A stretch of DNA of 58,884 bases from Gemmatimonadota bacterium. GTDB lineage: Bacteria; Gemmatimonadota; Gemmatimonadetes; Gemmatimonadales; Gemmatimonadaceae. Below are positions 33,566 to 43,543 of this stretch, piece by piece. The stretch spans positions 1 to 58,884 of the forward strand of contig JACQBG010000021.1 in assembly GCA_016194585.1 (NCBI GenBank), in the 5' to 3' direction. Under the pieces are notes generated by a model. That model did not search any database. It saw only the letters and a program-made list of their open reading frames with translations, and was not told the origin of the DNA. The translations under genes were made by a program, and so were the position numbers. Each line of letters opens with the position of its first letter. The first letter of the stretch is position 1.

Positions 33566-36500
33566 ATGGTGCGCCGCCGCCTCGTCGTCCTCCTCAGCGC
33601 GCTCACGATGATCGCGATCTGCGTGGGCGTGCTGGCGGGGCTCGTCGCGGCGACGCAGAGCGAGGGCGGCCGCGACTGGATCCGCCGCCAGCTCACGCGC
33701 CAGCTCGGGCTGGGGATCCACGGCAAGCTCCACCTCGGCCGGATGTCCGGGTCGTTCCTCACCGACCTCCGCATCGACTCGCTGCAGATCACCGACCCCG
33801 ACGACTCGGTGTTCGTGCGCACCGGTCCGATCCAGCTGACGTACGACCCCCGCGACCTCCTCGACGGGCGGTTCATCGTGCGCTCGGTGGAGGTGGACCG
33901 TCCGTTCGTCGTGATCCGTCGCGAGCTCGACGAGCGGTGGAACCACCAGAAGGTGTTCCCGCCGACGCGCGACGAGGGGCCGCCGCGCCGCGTGCGGCGT
34001 GGCGCCTTCGGCGCGATCGTCGCGCTGCACAACGTGCGCATCCGGGACGCCCACTTCGAGCTGACGCTGCCGTGGGAGCCCGACGACACGCTCTACGGCG
34101 CGCGCCGCGACAGCGCGATCGCCGAGAACCTGCGTGACCCGGTGCGCGAGATCCGGCGCGTCACGCTCAAGGGGAAGCAGGGATTCCAGCGCACCTGGCA
34201 CTGGACCGACTGGAACCTCACGCTCAATCGCGCGCGCTTCCGCGACCCCGACAGCACGGGGCGCCAGTTCGACATCGCGCGGATGGACGTCGTCGAGCAC
34301 GTGCCGCCGTTCCAGTTCCGCAACATGCGCGGCACCGTGCGCTGGCTCGGTGACTCCATCTGGGTCGACTTCAAGCGGTTCGAGCTCCCGCACTCGGTGG
34401 CCGCGGCGAAGGGGAAGCTCGACTGGGGTGACAACCATCCGATCCGCTGGGACATCCGCATCCACAGCGACTCGACGGGACTCGAGGACATCCACTGGAT
34501 CCACTCCACGCTGCCCCGCCGCGGGGGCGGCTCGATGGACCTGCGGATCGTCAACGAGAAGTCCGATCTGCACGTGGTGGACTACGTCATCACCAACATG
34601 GACCTGCGCACCGGAGCGTCGCGGCTGCGCGGTGCGTGGACGTTCGGGGTGGGCGCGCCGGTGCTGCTCGTGAAGGACATCGACCTCCAGGCCGCGCCGG
34701 TCGACTTCACGCTCTTCGAGACACTGAACGGCGGGCCGTTCCCCCAACCGTGGCATGGCGCGTTCACCGGCACGGTGCGGGGGCGCGGCGGGCCGGTGAC
34801 CCACCTGCTCGTCGACGACGCGCGCCTGACCTACACCGACGCGAACGTCCCCGGCGCGATCGCGCGCGGCACGGCGCGCGGCGAGATCGACATCCTCAAC
34901 GTGAGCGAGACGAAATTCCACGGGCTGCGGCTCGACCTCGCGACGTTCGACCTCCGCACGGCGCAGTTCCTGAACGCGGACTTCCCGCGCCTCGCCGGAA
35001 CGATCGCCGGGTCGGCGACGCTCGATTCGGTCTGGACCGACGTGCGCGTGCGCGACGCCGACCTCATCCACGTCGACGGCGACACGGCACAGGCGAGCCA
35101 CTTCCGCGGAAAGGCGCGGGCGACCCTCGGCGGCGAACGCCTCTCCTTCGACGTCGACGGCACCGCGCTCCCGCTCTCGATGACGGCCATCGCGCGCTCG
35201 TATCCGCGCGTGCCGCTGCGCGGCGCCTACAGCGGCCCGTTCCACGTGAACGGCACGATCGCCGACATGACGATGACCGCCGACCTCGCCGGCGACGGGG
35301 GCCGCCTGCAGTTCGAGGGACAGGCGGACGCCGAGTCACCCGCCATGGGCGCGACCGTGCGTGGTGCGCTCGGTGAGTTCGATTTCCGCCGTGCGCTCGG
35401 GCGCGACGGCTTGCCGACGAGCCGATTCAACGGCCGCTTCGAACTGCGCCTCGAGGGCGACTCGCTCGCCAACGTCTTCGGCACGGCGCGCTTCTTCGCC
35501 GACCGCTCGACGGTCGACAGCTTGCGCGTGTACGCGGGGCAGGCGTCGCTCCGCTTCGGCGACGGCGTCGTGCGCGTGGACTCGCTGCGCATGGAGAGCA
35601 CTGCGGGCCTCCTCACGGCCAACGGCACGCTCGGCATCGCCGCCGGGCGCAGCGGCACGCTGAACGTCGCCGCGGTCGTCGACTCGCTCGGCGGCCTGCG
35701 CCGTTACCTCGTCCCGTCGCGCGCGACCGATTCCGCCGACACCGACGCCGGCCAGGCCGCGGCGCGCGCGGCGAGCGACTCGCTCGGCGGCACGCTGCGC
35801 GCCAGCGGCACCCTCAGCGGCGAGATGGGGCACCTCACGCTGCAAGGTGTGGTCGAGGGCGCCTCGCTGCGCGTGGGGCGCACGACGGCCCGCGCCCTCG
35901 CCGGGAGCGTGCGGCTCGGCGGCATCCCCGATTCCGTCGCCGGCGTCGCGTCGTTGCGGCTCGACACGCTCCGCACCGAGAACCTCACCTTCACGCGCGT
36001 CGCCACCCGCGCCGACGTCTCGCCCGGCGGGCGGATGACGATCGTCGCCGCGGCGGTCACGCCCGACAGCACGCGCGCCCGCGCCGAGGCGATGGTGCAC
36101 CGCCGCGGCGACACCACCGAGGTGCGGCTCGACAGTCTCGCGTTCCAGACCTCGGCCAACGCGTGGGCGCTCCGCCATCCGTCGGCGCTTCTCGTGGCGC
36201 ACGGCGGCTTCCGCCTCGACTCGTTCGAGGTCGCCGGCGTCCGCGGTGGCCGCGTCAGCATGCGCGGCGCCGCGCCGACCGACTCGGCGATCGCGCTCGA
36301 GGTGCGCGCCGACTCGATGCCGCTCGCCGACCTCGGCGAACTGCTCCAGACCGAGGCGCCGCTCGGCGGACGCTTCTCCCTGCGTGGCGACGTGCGCGGC
36401 ACCCGCGAGCACCCCGACCTCCGCTTCGACGCCACGCTCGGCAGCGCGGCGATCGCCGGGATGCGCCTCGACGCCGTGACGGCGAACGGCCGGTACGCCG

Positions 36501-38158
36501 ACCGGCGCCTCACCACGTCGCTCGAGTACGCACGTCTCGGCATCCCCGCGCTGCACGCCGAGGCGTCACTCCCCATCGACCTCTCGCTGGCGCCGGCGGG
36601 GCCGAGGCTCCTCGACGAACCCCTCTCGGCGCGCCTGCGGACCGACAGCGCCGGGCTCGTGATCCTCGAGGCGTTCTCGCGCGCCGTCACCGGCGCCACC
36701 GGATCGCTCGCGCTCGACGTCGACGTCGCCGGCACGTGGAAACACCCGCGCGCCACGGGCGCGCTCCGCGTGCACGACGGCGCCCTCCGCTTCACCCCGC
36801 TCGGCGACGCGACGTTCGCCGCCGTCGACGCCGACATCGCCTTCCTCGGCGACAGCGTCGCGATCCGCGGGCTCTCCGCGCGCACCGGCGCCGAGCGCCT
36901 TGGCATCGCGAACCTCACGGGATGGATCGGTGTGCGCGACGTCGAGAATCCCGACTTCGACCTCTCGCTCGCCCTGCGGGGGTTCAACGCCATCGCGCGC
37001 CCGATCGACATCGCCGACCTCGACCTCACCGGCGACCTCCGGCTCGCCGGCACGCGGCACGGCGCCACGCTCACCGGCGGCCTCCTCGTCGACCGCGGCG
37101 TGATCCCCGTACCGGAACTCTACCAGAAGCAGGTCATCTCCCTCGACGACCCGGAGTTCCTGCACGTCGTCGACACGTCCGCGTTCGAGAACAAGCGGCT
37201 CTTCCCGCGCACGCCGAGCGGCCTCCTCAACAACCTCACGATGCGCAACGTGCAGGTGCAGATGGGGCGCGACGTGTGGCTCCGCTCGGCCGAGGCGAAC
37301 ATCAACCTCGGCGGCAAGGTGAACATCACGAGCACGCGCGTCGAGCGCGGCGCCAACGCCGACTTCGCACTCGATGGCTCGCTGCAGACGGTGCGCGGGA
37401 CCTACCGCCTCAACCTCGGCATCGTGCAGCGGCCGTTCGACGTCGAGGGCGGCGAGGTGCGCTGGTTCGGCGACCCCGACTTCCGCAGCGCCACGCTCAG
37501 CATCAACGCGCTGCACACCGTGCGGCAGTTCAGCCAGCAGTCGGCGCGCCCGGACGTGCACGTGCGCGTGCACATCGGCGGCACGCTGCGCGCCCCGGTG
37601 GCCGACCTCTCGAGCCCCGACTCGCTGCGCGTCACCAACGCCGACCTCATCAGCTATCTCGTGACGGGAGGTCCCAGCTACGAGATCGGCGGCCGCGGCG
37701 GCGACTACACCTCCACCGCCGCCCGCGTGCTGCTCAGCTCGTCGTTCAGCGTGCTCGGGTCGAAGGCCACCGGCAATCTCTGCGACGACGCGCAGCTCAG
37801 CACCGCCGGCCTCGACGCCTACCAGGGGCGCATCCGCGACGTCGGGAGCAACATCCTCGCCGGCACGCGCTTCAACTGCGCGAAGCAGGTGAGCGACCGC
37901 GCCTTCGTGCGGCTCGATGCCGGCCTCTGCCAGGTGGGACAGCTCGTCGGCGGCAACTCCGGCGCGAGCGACCCGCTCACCTTCGCCGATGCGATCGGAC
38001 TCAAGCTCGACTACCGGCTCACCAACGCGCTCACGTTGTCGGCCGGCATGGACCCGCCGACGAGCGCCGTGCTCTGCACGCGCGAGGCGAACGCGCGCGG
38101 CTTCGCCCCCACGCCACGGCAATACGGCTTCGACCTCTTCCGGCTCTGGCGATTCTGA
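33566..38158 (+). CDS. TamB-like translocation/assembly module inner membrane protein (DUF490)
   Basis: 1530 residues, usual size for TamB/AsmA-like proteins. One N-terminal membrane helix (VVLLSALTMIAICVGVLAGLVA) anchors it in the inner membrane; the rest is a very long stretch of beta repeats rich in LDVDVAGTWKHPRATG-like units that form the hydrophobic groove proposed to carry phospholipids or assist outer membrane protein insertion. The C-terminal DUF490 part is visible as NINLGGKVNITSTRVERGAN, LDGSLQTVRGTYRLNLG and PDVHVRVHIGGTLRAPVADL. It pairs with the adjacent TamA-like gene. The stop TGA overlaps the probable CTG start of the lipid kinase gene. Confidence 0.92.
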   Translation: MVRRRLVVLLSALTMIAICVGVLAGLVAATQSEGGRDWIRRQLTRQLGLGIHGKLHLGRMSGSFLTDLRIDSLQITDPDDSVFVRTGPIQLTYDPRDLLDGRFIVRSVEVDRPFVVIRRELDERWNHQKVFPPTRDEGPPRRVRRGAFGAIVALHNVRIRDAHFELTLPWEPDDTLYGARRDSAIAENLRDPVREIRRVTLKGKQGFQRTWHWTDWNLTLNRARFRDPDSTGRQFDIARMDVVEHVPPFQFRNMRGTVRWLGDSIWVDFKRFELPHSVAAAKGKLDWGDNHPIRWDIRIHSDSTGLEDIHWIHSTLPRRGGGSMDLRIVNEKSDLHVVDYVITNMDLRTGASRLRGAWTFGVGAPVLLVKDIDLQAAPVDFTLFETLNGGPFPQPWHGAFTGTVRGRGGPVTHLLVDDARLTYTDANVPGAIARGTARGEIDILNVSETKFHGLRLDLATFDLRTAQFLNADFPRLAGTIAGSATLDSVWTDVRVRDADLIHVDGDTAQASHFRGKARATLGGERLSFDVDGTALPLSMTAIARSYPRVPLRGAYSGPFHVNGTIADMTMTADLAGDGGRLQFEGQADAESPAMGATVRGALGEFDFRRALGRDGLPTSRFNGRFELRLEGDSLANVFGTARFFADRSTVDSLRVYAGQASLRFGDGVVRVDSLRMESTAGLLTANGTLGIAAGRSGTLNVAAVVDSLGGLRRYLVPSRATDSADTDAGQAAARAASDSLGGTLRASGTLSGEMGHLTLQGVVEGASLRVGRTTARALAGSVRLGGIPDSVAGVASLRLDTLRTENLTFTRVATRADVSPGGRMTIVAAAVTPDSTRARAEAMVHRRGDTTEVRLDSLAFQTSANAWALRHPSALLVAHGGFRLDSFEVAGVRGGRVSMRGAAPTDSAIALEVRADSMPLADLGELLQTEAPLGGRFSLRGDVRGTREHPDLRFDATLGSAAIAGMRLDAVTANGRYADRRLTTSLEYARLGIPALHAEASLPIDLSLAPAGPRLLDEPLSARLRTDSAGLVILEAFSRAVTGATGSLALDVDVAGTWKHPRATGALRVHDGALRFTPLGDATFAAVDADIAFLGDSVAIRGLSARTGAERLGIANLTGWIGVRDVENPDFDLSLALRGFNAIARPIDIADLDLTGDLRLAGTRHGATLTGGLLVDRGVIPVPELYQKQVISLDDPEFLHVVDTSAFENKRLFPRTPSGLLNNLTMRNVQVQMGRDVWLRSAEANINLGGKVNITSTRVERGANADFALDGSLQTVRGTYRLNLGIVQRPFDVEGGEVRWFGDPDFRSATLSINALHTVRQFSQQSARPDVHVRVHIGGTLRAPVADLSSPDSLRVTNADLISYLVTGGPSYEIGGRGGDYTSTAARVLLSSSFSVLGSKATGNLCDDAQLSTAGLDAYQGRIRDVGSNILAGTRFNCAKQVSDRAFVRLDAGLCQVGQLVGGNSGASDPLTFADAIGLKLDYRLTNALTLSAGMDPPTSAVLCTREANARGFAPTPRQYGFDLFRLWRF

Positions 38159-39039
38159 TCCGGTCGGCGCTGTTCATCGTCAATCCGGCATCGCGGCGCG
38201 GCCTCGCCTTCGAGCGGCCGGCCGCCGAGGCGCTGCGTGCCGCGGGCGTGCGCGTCGAGCTCGTGCGCACGGAGCGCCCCGGACACGCGGCCGAGCTCGT
38301 GCGCGATCTCGCACGGGCGCACGACGCGATCTTCGCGGCGGGCGGCGACGGCACCGCGATGGAGGCGGCAGGCGCTGCCGCTCTGGACGGCCCGCCGGTG
38401 GCGATCGTCCCCGCGGGCACGGGGAACCAATTGGCGCGCCACTTTGCGATCCCGCGACATCCGGCGCGGTCGGTGCGCTCGCTCCTCGGAGGCGTCGAGC
38501 GGCGCATCGACGTGGCGCGCCTCGCGGACGGCCGCCGATTCGCGCTCACCGCCGGGTTCGGGTTCGACGTGGCGATGGTCGCCGGCGCGAGCGGCGCGCT
38601 CAAGCGCCGACTCGGCGTCGGCGCGTACGTGCTGAGCGCGCTCCCCGCGCTGTTCCGGCACCGCCGGATCACCATCCGCGCCGTGGTCGACGGCGTGGTG
38701 TACGAGCGACAGGCCGCGCTCGCCATGATCGCGAACGTGCCGTCGCTCATGGACGGGCTCGTCGCCACCGGGCCGGACGTGCGCATGGACGACGGGCTGC
38801 TCGACCTGTGCGTGTTCGACGCCACGTCGGCCGCCGACGCGCTCGGCGTCGTCTGGCGATGCGCGCGCCGCGACTTCCGTCCGCATCCCGGGCTGCTCTG
38901 CGTGCGCGGACGCGACATCCAGCTCGCGGCAGTGCCCGACGCCGTGCCGCAAGCGGACGGCGATCTGCTTCCGGCGGGCGCGTTGCACGCCACGGTCGAG
39001 CCGGCGGGCGCCCGCTTCCTGGTGCCTGCGGCCGGTTGA
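38155..39039 (+). CDS. Diacylglycerol/sphingosine kinase family protein (DagK/YegS), probable CTG start
   Basis: 294 residues in the DAGK catalytic fold: ALFIVNPASRRG at the N-terminus, nucleotide-binding IFAAGGDGTAMEAA, and VAIVPAGTGNQLARHF, then FALTAGFGFDVAMVAG and the RMDDGLLDLCVFD acidic region. It would phosphorylate a lipid such as diacylglycerol. No ATG, GTG or TTG precedes the first conserved strand in this frame downstream of the tamB stop; the frame continues upstream only as antisense-like shadow of tamB. The best start is CTG 38155, which overlaps the tamB TGA as CTGA, copying the ATGA/GTGA coupling seen throughout the window. An ATT at 38152 is the alternative. Confidence 0.85.
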   Translation: MIRSALFIVNPASRRGLAFERPAAEALRAAGVRVELVRTERPGHAAELVRDLARAHDAIFAAGGDGTAMEAAGAAALDGPPVAIVPAGTGNQLARHFAIPRHPARSVRSLLGGVERRIDVARLADGRRFALTAGFGFDVAMVAGASGALKRRLGVGAYVLSALPALFRHRRITIRAVVDGVVYERQAALAMIANVPSLMDGLVATGPDVRMDDGLLDLCVFDATSAADALGVVWRCARRDFRPHPGLLCVRGRDIQLAAVPDAVPQADGDLLPAGALHATVEPAGARFLVPAAG

Positions 39040-39068
39040 TTGATAACGACCACGCCGTATCGTAACTT
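39040..39068 (+). promoter_or_regulatory. Promoter of the two-component operon
   Basis: TTGATA (39040-39045) and TAACTT (39063-39068) with a 17-base spacer, immediately after the lipid kinase stop. Expected start about 35 bases before the histidine kinase ATG. Confidence 0.55.
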
Positions 39069-39109
39069 GACACCATGCGGTCCCCTCGGGTGGGAGCGCA
39101 CCCACTCAT

Positions 39110-42004
39110 ATGAGTAAACCGCGGTCTTCCGGCGCGACGCCGACCCCCCAGCTCGATCCCGGCCTGCGCGACCTGTTGCGCGACTTGCCGGAGTCGCAAT
39201 CGGTCGCGCTCGAGGCGCTCATCGGCGAACGCGACCGGCTCGTCGCCCTCGCCGAGCGCCGGGCCGAGCGGCTGCAACGGCTGCACGAAGCGAGCGCCGG
39301 GCTCTCGCGGTCGCTCGATCGCGACGACGTCGAACGCGAGCTCGCGCGCCAGGTGGCGCGCATCATCCCGTGCGACGGTGTGATCGTGACGCGGGCCGGC
39401 GACGCGGGAACGCCCGGCGACGTGGTGTTGCACTGGAAGGACGGCGGTCCCGAGGACGCGACCGATGCGTCGCCGGCCTGCGCGGCCGTGGCCGAGGTCG
39501 CGCGCACCGGGCGGGCGAGCCGGGTGCAGGAGCCCGAGGAGCCGGCCGACTCGGCCCACGCGGTGCTCGCCGTGCCGCTCATGGCGGGCTACCGCCTTGC
39601 CGGTGTCCTCGCGGTGTACGGCGCGCCCGGCGCTTCGTTCGGCAGCGAGGAGGAGGAGCTGCTGCTCACGATCGGGGCGACGGCGGCGACGTCGCTCGTG
39701 AACGCCTCGCTGTTCGCCGAAGGGCTCCGCGAGAAGCGGCAGAGCGAGGCGCTGGCGGCGATGGCGAGCGCCGTCGGCAGCTCCCTCAAGCTGGCCGACG
39801 TGCTCCGGCTCGCGCTGCGCCATTCGGTCGCGATCCTTGGCGCGCGGGGAGGGGGCGTCGCGCTGCGCCGTGGCGATTACATGCACATCGTGGCGACGGA
39901 GGGGGGCGAGGCGGCGGCCATCGAAGGCCTCTACGTGCCGCTCGACCAGAGCCCCACGGTGCGGGCCGTGCTGGAGGGTCGCGCCTATCTCCGGAACGCG
40001 CCGGTCGAGACGCGCGTCGTGTACGATCCCACCGGGACGATCGACCGCATCGGGAAGATCATCGCCGCCCCGCTGCTCACTCCCGACGGCACGATCGGCA
40101 TGCTCGTGGTGGCGAACCGTTCGGCCGACTTCACCGACGTCGACGCGCGCGTGCTCGAGCGGATCGCCTCGCAGCTCGCTCTCGCCGTGGTGAACGCGTG
40201 GCTCTACGAGGAGGCGAGCGAGGCGACGCGCGAGCTCAGCGCGGCGTTCGACGCGATCGCCGGCGGCCTCGCGGTGCTCGACGCCGAGGGCTTCGTCGTG
40301 CGCCACAACGCGCGGCTCGCGACGTTCGCCGGCCTCGGCGACGGCGGCTCGCTCGTCGGACGCGGGTTGTTCGAGGCGCTGCTGCACGAGGAACGCGAGA
40401 TCACCGACGACGACCCGATCGGCATCGCGATCCGGCGGCAGACGGTGGGACGCGGCACGCTCCGCGCCGCGTGGAGCAGCCGCGTGTTCGACCTCGTGTC
40501 GTCGCCGCATCCCAACGGCGGCGCCGTCGTGACGGTGGACGACGTGACGGCCTTCCACGCGCTCGAGGAACGCCATCGCAACCTGCTCGAGGTCGCCGCC
40601 GACGCCATCTACACCCTCGACCGGCACGCGCGCTTCACGTCGGCCAACGAGGCCTGCGCCGCGCTCCTCGGCGTGCCGCGCGACCAGCTCATCGGGCGCA
40701 GCATCGTGCCGTCGATCGACCCGACGGAACTCGACGAGGTGGCGGCGCAGTGGAGCGGATCGCTCGCCGGCGCGCTGCGGCGGTACGAGTGCCACGTCGT
40801 GCGCCCCGACGGCACGCGGCGGCTCGTGTCGGTGTCGAACACGCCCATCCGGCGCGGCGACGACGTCACCTCCGTGCTCGGCGTGGCGCGCGACGTCACG
40901 GAGGAACGCGAGCAGGCCCGGGCGCTCGAACGCGCCGAACAGCGCTACGCGCGCCTCGTCGAGAGCGCCGAGGACGCCATCTGCACCGTCGACGAGGAGG
41001 GGAATTTCACGGCGGTCAACCGGGCGCTCGAGCGCGCGATGGGGCGTCCGCGCGAGACGCTCATCGGCACGCACTTCACCGACCTCCTCCTCCCCGAGGA
41101 CCGCCCCGACAAGTGGCAGATGTTCGCCGCGTCGCTGGCCGGCCGGCGCGAGCGGCGCGAAGTGCGCTACCTCGCCGCCGACGGCACGGTGCGCGTGTCG
41201 AGCATGATCTCGGCGCCGATCTACGACGGTGGCCGCGTGTCGGGGGTGCTCGGCATCCTGCGCGACGTCACCGAGGAGCGGACGCTGCAGGAGCAGGTGG
41301 CGCGGCGCGAGAAGCTCGCCGCGCTGGGCGAGATGGTCGGCGGGGTCGCGCACGAGATGAACTCGCCGCTCACCGGCATCCTCGCCTTCGGGCAGCTGCT
41401 GCAGGGGATGCCGGGCGACAGCGACGACGCGCGGCGGGCCGTCGAGACGATCGTGAACGAGGCGAAGCGCGCGGCCCGCATCGTCGGCAAGCTCCTCACG
41501 TTCGCCCGGCAGAACCCTCCCGAACGGATGCCGACCGACCTCAACCAGGTGCTGCTCGACACCATCGAGCTGCGGCGCTATCCGCTCAAGATGCAGCAGA
41601 TCCACCTGCAGACGGACCTCGACTCGTCGCTCCCCCTGACGTGGGCCGATCCCTTCCAGTTGCAGCAGGTGTTCATCAACCTGCTCTCCAACGCCGAACA
41701 GGCGCTGGCGACGCAGCCCGGGTCGCGGCTCGCGACCGTGCGCACGGCGCGCCGTGACGACACGCTCGCCGTCACGGTGAGCGACACGGGGCCCGGCATT
41801 GCGCCGGAGCACCTCCCGCACATTTTCAATCCATTCTACACCACGAAGCCGCGCGGGATCGGGACCGGCCTCGGGTTGTCCATCAGCTTCGGCATCGTGC
41901 GCGAGCACGGCGGAACGCTGCAGGTCTACTCCGAGCCGGGGAAGGGTGCCACCTTTGAGGTGCTCCTCCCGATCGTCGCGCCGCCCACACCAGGCAACCG
42001 CTAG
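39110..42004 (+). CDS. GAF/PAS multidomain sensor histidine kinase
   Basis: 964 residues, no transmembrane helix, so a cytosolic sensor. Two GAF domains occupy about residues 60-200 (AHAVLAVPLMAGYRLAGVLA) and 205-370 (KIIAAPLLTPDGTIGMLVVA); three PAS domains follow, at about 375-490, 490-615 (TLDRHARFTSANEACAALLG) and 615-735 (FTAVNRALERAMGRPRETLI). The kinase core has the H-box GVAHEMNSPLTGILAFG with phospho-acceptor His748, N-box NLLSNAEQAL, and G-boxes DTGPGIAPEHLPHIF and GIGTGLGLSISFG. It probably phosphorylates the NtrC-like regulator encoded 3 bases downstream. The signal is unknown. ATG has a GGGAG about 13 bases away, a weak fit. Confidence 0.93.
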   Translation: MSKPRSSGATPTPQLDPGLRDLLRDLPESQSVALEALIGERDRLVALAERRAERLQRLHEASAGLSRSLDRDDVERELARQVARIIPCDGVIVTRAGDAGTPGDVVLHWKDGGPEDATDASPACAAVAEVARTGRASRVQEPEEPADSAHAVLAVPLMAGYRLAGVLAVYGAPGASFGSEEEELLLTIGATAATSLVNASLFAEGLREKRQSEALAAMASAVGSSLKLADVLRLALRHSVAILGARGGGVALRRGDYMHIVATEGGEAAAIEGLYVPLDQSPTVRAVLEGRAYLRNAPVETRVVYDPTGTIDRIGKIIAAPLLTPDGTIGMLVVANRSADFTDVDARVLERIASQLALAVVNAWLYEEASEATRELSAAFDAIAGGLAVLDAEGFVVRHNARLATFAGLGDGGSLVGRGLFEALLHEEREITDDDPIGIAIRRQTVGRGTLRAAWSSRVFDLVSSPHPNGGAVVTVDDVTAFHALEERHRNLLEVAADAIYTLDRHARFTSANEACAALLGVPRDQLIGRSIVPSIDPTELDEVAAQWSGSLAGALRRYECHVVRPDGTRRLVSVSNTPIRRGDDVTSVLGVARDVTEEREQARALERAEQRYARLVESAEDAICTVDEEGNFTAVNRALERAMGRPRETLIGTHFTDLLLPEDRPDKWQMFAASLAGRRERREVRYLAADGTVRVSSMISAPIYDGGRVSGVLGILRDVTEERTLQEQVARREKLAALGEMVGGVAHEMNSPLTGILAFGQLLQGMPGDSDDARRAVETIVNEAKRAARIVGKLLTFARQNPPERMPTDLNQVLLDTIELRRYPLKMQQIHLQTDLDSSLPLTWADPFQLQQVFINLLSNAEQALATQPGSRLATVRTARRDDTLAVTVSDTGPGIAPEHLPHIFNPFYTTKPRGIGTGLGLSISFGIVREHGGTLQVYSEPGKGATFEVLLPIVAPPTPGNR

Positions 42005-42007
42005 CCG

Positions 42008-43360
42008 ATGGCCAGCATCCTCATCATTGACGACGAAGTCGCGATCGCGACCGCCTTTGCGATGTTCTTCCGCCACGACGGCCACCACGTCGTCACGGAA
42101 GCGCACACGGGCGCGGAAGGGATCGAAGCGTACCACCGGTTGCGCCCGGACCTCGTGCTCCTCGACGTGCGTCTCCCCGACATGACGGGGTTCGACGTGC
42201 TCGCGAAGATCCGCGACGACAACCCGGTCGTGGTGATGGTCACCGCCTACGGCGACGTGCCGATGGCCGTCGACGCGCTGCACAAGGGCGCCGAGAACTT
42301 CCTCACCAAGCCGGTCGACCTGAGCCACCTGGCGGCCGCGGCCGAGCGCGCGCTCGAGAAGGCGTCCCTGCGGCGCATGAACCGCTACCTCAGCGACCGG
42401 CGCGGCGCGGGCTCGAACATCATCTTCGGGCCGTCGGCCGCGATGCGCGAACTCTCGGCGCAGATCGCGCTGCTCGCCGCGAGCGACCGCACGACGGCGC
42501 TCATCGTCGGCGAGAGCGGCGCCGGCAAGGGGCGCGTCGCCGAGCTCATCCACTCGCAGAGCCCGCGCGCCAACAAGCCGTTCGTGCAGGTGAACTGCGC
42601 CGCTCTCACCGCCGAGTCGCTCGAGTCGGAGCTGTTCGGCGTCGAAAGCGGCCCGGACGGCGCCGGCGGGCCCACCCGCAAGGGGCTCTTCGAGATCGCC
42701 GACGGCGGCACGCTCTTCCTCGACGAGATCGGCGACCTCGACCCGCACCTCCAGCCCAAGCTCGTGCGCGTGCTCGAGGGGAAGGGGTTCCGGCGCCACG
42801 GCGGCACGGCGGAGATCACGCCGAACGTCCGCGTCATCGCCGCGACGAGCAAGGATCTCGTGAACGAGGTGACGGCCGGGCGGTTCCGCGAGGACCTCTA
42901 CTACCGGCTCTCCGTGATGCCAATCAGCCTGCCGCCGCTCCGCGCGCGGTCGCGCGAGGACCTCGTCGAACTCGCGGCCCACTTGCTCGACGAGCTCTCG
43001 CCGACGCTCCCCGGCGCCCCGAGCGTGCTCGCCGACGACGCTCTCGACGCCATCCTGCGCTACGCGTGGCCGGGCAACATCCGCGAGCTGCGCAACGTGC
43101 TCGAACGTGCGATGCTCATGGCCCGCGGCCAGGCGAAGATCGAGGTGGCGTCGCTGCCGCGCGAAGTCGCGGGCGCGAGCGGCGCCGACGTCGTGCACCA
43201 CGTGCCTCGCTCGCTCGCCGACGTCGAGAAGGCGCATATCGACCGCACCCTCAAGGCGAACCAGCACAACCGCACCCACGCGGCGCGCGAACTCGGCATC
43301 TCGCGCGCCACACTCATCAAGAAGATCCGCGAGTACGACCTCACCGAGAGACCGCGCTAG
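42008..43360 (+). CDS. NtrC-family response regulator lacking the GAFTGA loop
   Basis: 450 residues. Receiver domain with acidic pocket D8-D9, phospho-acceptor Asp53 (VLLDVRLPDMTGFD) and Lys101. AAA+ domain with Walker A GESGAGKG (168-175), Walker B TLFLDEIGDLD (about 235-245) and YYRLSVMPISLPPLRAR. The sigma54-contacting GAFTGA motif should follow ELFG near residue 215, but here the sequence reads VESGPDGAGGPTRKGLFE, with GAFTGA absent. C-terminal Fis-type helix-turn-helix: ANQHNRTHAARELGISRATL. It is the partner of the upstream histidine kinase. Loss of GAFTGA suggests it does not activate sigma54 polymerase, as in TyrR-like regulators acting on sigma70 promoters. Confidence 0.92.
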   Translation: MASILIIDDEVAIATAFAMFFRHDGHHVVTEAHTGAEGIEAYHRLRPDLVLLDVRLPDMTGFDVLAKIRDDNPVVVMVTAYGDVPMAVDALHKGAENFLTKPVDLSHLAAAAERALEKASLRRMNRYLSDRRGAGSNIIFGPSAAMRELSAQIALLAASDRTTALIVGESGAGKGRVAELIHSQSPRANKPFVQVNCAALTAESLESELFGVESGPDGAGGPTRKGLFEIADGGTLFLDEIGDLDPHLQPKLVRVLEGKGFRRHGGTAEITPNVRVIAATSKDLVNEVTAGRFREDLYYRLSVMPISLPPLRARSREDLVELAAHLLDELSPTLPGAPSVLADDALDAILRYAWPGNIRELRNVLERAMLMARGQAKIEVASLPREVAGASGADVVHHVPRSLADVEKAHIDRTLKANQHNRTHAARELGISRATLIKKIREYDLTERPR

Positions 43361-43363
43361 CCC

Positions 43364-43543
43364 ATGTCCACCACCGATCGCATGACGTGCCGCGCTTGCG
43401 GCAACGAGGAACGGGCGTCGGAAGGCTATCCGTGCGCGCGCTGCGGCGTGTTCATCTGCGTGATGTGCAACCTCAAGGGTGTCGTGCTCTGCGCGAAGTG
43501 CCAGGCGGCCGAGCCGCCGCCCACCACGGCGCCGCCGGCGTGA
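43364..43543 (+). CDS. Small zinc-ribbon protein with four CxxC motifs
   Basis: 59 residues. Four CxxC pairs at 9/12, 24/27, 32/35 and 43/46 (TCRACGNEE, YPCARCGVF, ICVMCNLK, LCAKCQAAE) would bind two zinc ions, followed by a Pro/Ala tail. It starts 3 bases after the response regulator stop and its TGA overlaps the peptidase GTG start (GTGA), which strongly supports it being translated. Function unknown; tiny zinc ribbon proteins are often adaptors or regulators. Confidence 0.78.
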   Translation: MSTTDRMTCRACGNEERASEGYPCARCGVFICVMCNLKGVVLCAKCQAAEPPPTTAPPA

